Source of the DNA: Solidesulfovibrio magneticus RS-1
GTDB taxonomy: Bacteria > Desulfobacterota > Desulfovibrionia > Desulfovibrionales > Desulfovibrionaceae
Length of the DNA stretch: 64,000 nt
Direction of reading: 5' to 3'
NCBI RefSeq assembly: GCF_000010665.1
Contig: NC_012796.1
Span: forward strand, 4,674,001 to 4,738,000
The position numbers and the translations under genes are program-made. Shown in pieces: positions 63,539-64,000 of the stretch. Numbering within the stretch: position 1 is the first letter of the stretch; each line of letters starts with the position of its first letter. The notes below the pieces were generated by a model. That model was not told where the DNA came from. It searched no databases and worked only from the letters and a program-made list of their open reading frames with translations.

Positions 63539-64000
63539 GACCGCACCTCCTGGCTGCTCGACGGCACGACACCATGCCCATGAACCTCCACCACCGGCTC
63601 GCAGGGGAGCATGGAATTGGCCGCCGACGCTTCGATGTTGAAAATGGCCACGGCCACCGGCATCGAAATGGTCGGGTACAGCGACTCGACTTCCCGGATT
63701 ACCAGTTCCTTTGTCGAACCGAACGGACTCTTGGCGCTTCGTTCACCGGTCAGCAGCAACAAGCCGACATCGATTTTCCCCAGGTCGTACCCGAGCTGCA
63801 GCCGAACGAGCCCTTCAAGGATGTACTCATAGGCGTGGAAGTTGGCCTCGATAGCGATCCGCTGGAGACAGCCCTTGTACTGATATCGGCGGCCTTCGAT
63901 GATGGGCAGGTTCCCGTTGTCACGCCAGCCGCAATCTTCCAGGCTGCTCTTGAGCCGACGCCCTTTGAACGGTGACTCAGGAAGCCAATCATCGACGTAC
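63535..64000 (-). CDS. predicted BglII/BstYI-like protein, copy 2, cut by window edge
   Basis: C-terminal 154 residues of the counterpart of 32717-33262; the first part lies beyond 64000. It keeps IEANFHAYEYILEGLVRLQL and GKIDVGLLLL. Near the C-terminus it has a small insertion (IEASAANSMLPCEPVVEV against IEASVVAIPCEPVVEV). The frame is open to the window edge. A helicase gene is expected just outside if the cassette is complete. Confidence 0.6.
   Translation of the reverse strand, partial: YVDDWLPESPFKGRRLKSSLEDCGWRDNGNLPIIEGRRYQYKGCLQRIAIEANFHAYEYILEGLVRLQLGYDLGKIDVGLLLLTGERSAKSPFGSTKELVIREVESLYPTISMPVAVAIFNIEASAANSMLPCEPVVEVHGHGVVPSSSQEVRS

Overview
The window looks like accessory, island-type DNA from a high-GC, environment-sensing proteobacterium. 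The abundance of PAS/GAF hybrid histidine kinases, Cys-rich diguanylate cyclases, a bacteriohemerythrin and a CheB-CheR-PAS protein best fits Desulfovibrionales (sulfate reducers). That assignment is inference from gene style, not from a marker gene.

Layout. 1-4 kb: a broken IS110 transposase, then a complete IS66 element (2447 bp) flanked by an unusual 164-bp direct repeat. 4-6 kb: three small genes, two of them for exported proteins. At 5963-6011 lies the 3' half of a tRNA-Glu gene with a terminator, and an identical 49-bp fragment recurs at 40247-40295. These look like attachment-site scars of two elements stacked at one tRNA-Glu gene. Element A (about 6-40 kb) carries cheW and an MCP, several sensor kinases, a diguanylate cyclase, a GGDEF response regulator split by a second IS66 copy with a clean 8-bp target duplication, a periplasmic binding protein paired with a sensor kinase, a frameshifted CheB-CheR protein, IS4/IS256 wreckage, a helicase/nuclease-like/DUF932 cassette, and an AT-rich set (hemerythrin, REC-PP2C, V4R, histidine kinase). 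Element B (40 kb to beyond the right edge) carries a PocR-type giant hybrid kinase, a near copy of the diguanylate cyclase, a thermonuclease, a MerR-like/VWA gene pair, and a complete type I-F CRISPR-Cas locus. It ends in a second copy of the DUF932 cassette that runs off the window.

How the genes work together. The CRISPR locus reads on the minus strand: cas1, cas2-3, cas8f (csy1), cas5f (csy2), cas7f (csy3), cas6f (csy4), an AT-rich leader, then 21 repeats and 20 spacers. Start/stop overlaps and good ribosome binding sites suggest it is intact. Most other genes are signalling components (chemotaxis, c-di-GMP synthesis, phosphorelay). Several are frameshifted, which points either to decay in the island or to draft-sequence errors.

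The best candidate for an under-described system is the repeated cassette UvrD-like helicase - BglII/BstYI-like predicted nuclease - DUF932 protein (31.8-35.1 kb and 62.6-64 kb), with a RecB-type nuclease remnant just upstream. The VWA/MerR-like pair and the hemerythrin cassette are secondary candidates.
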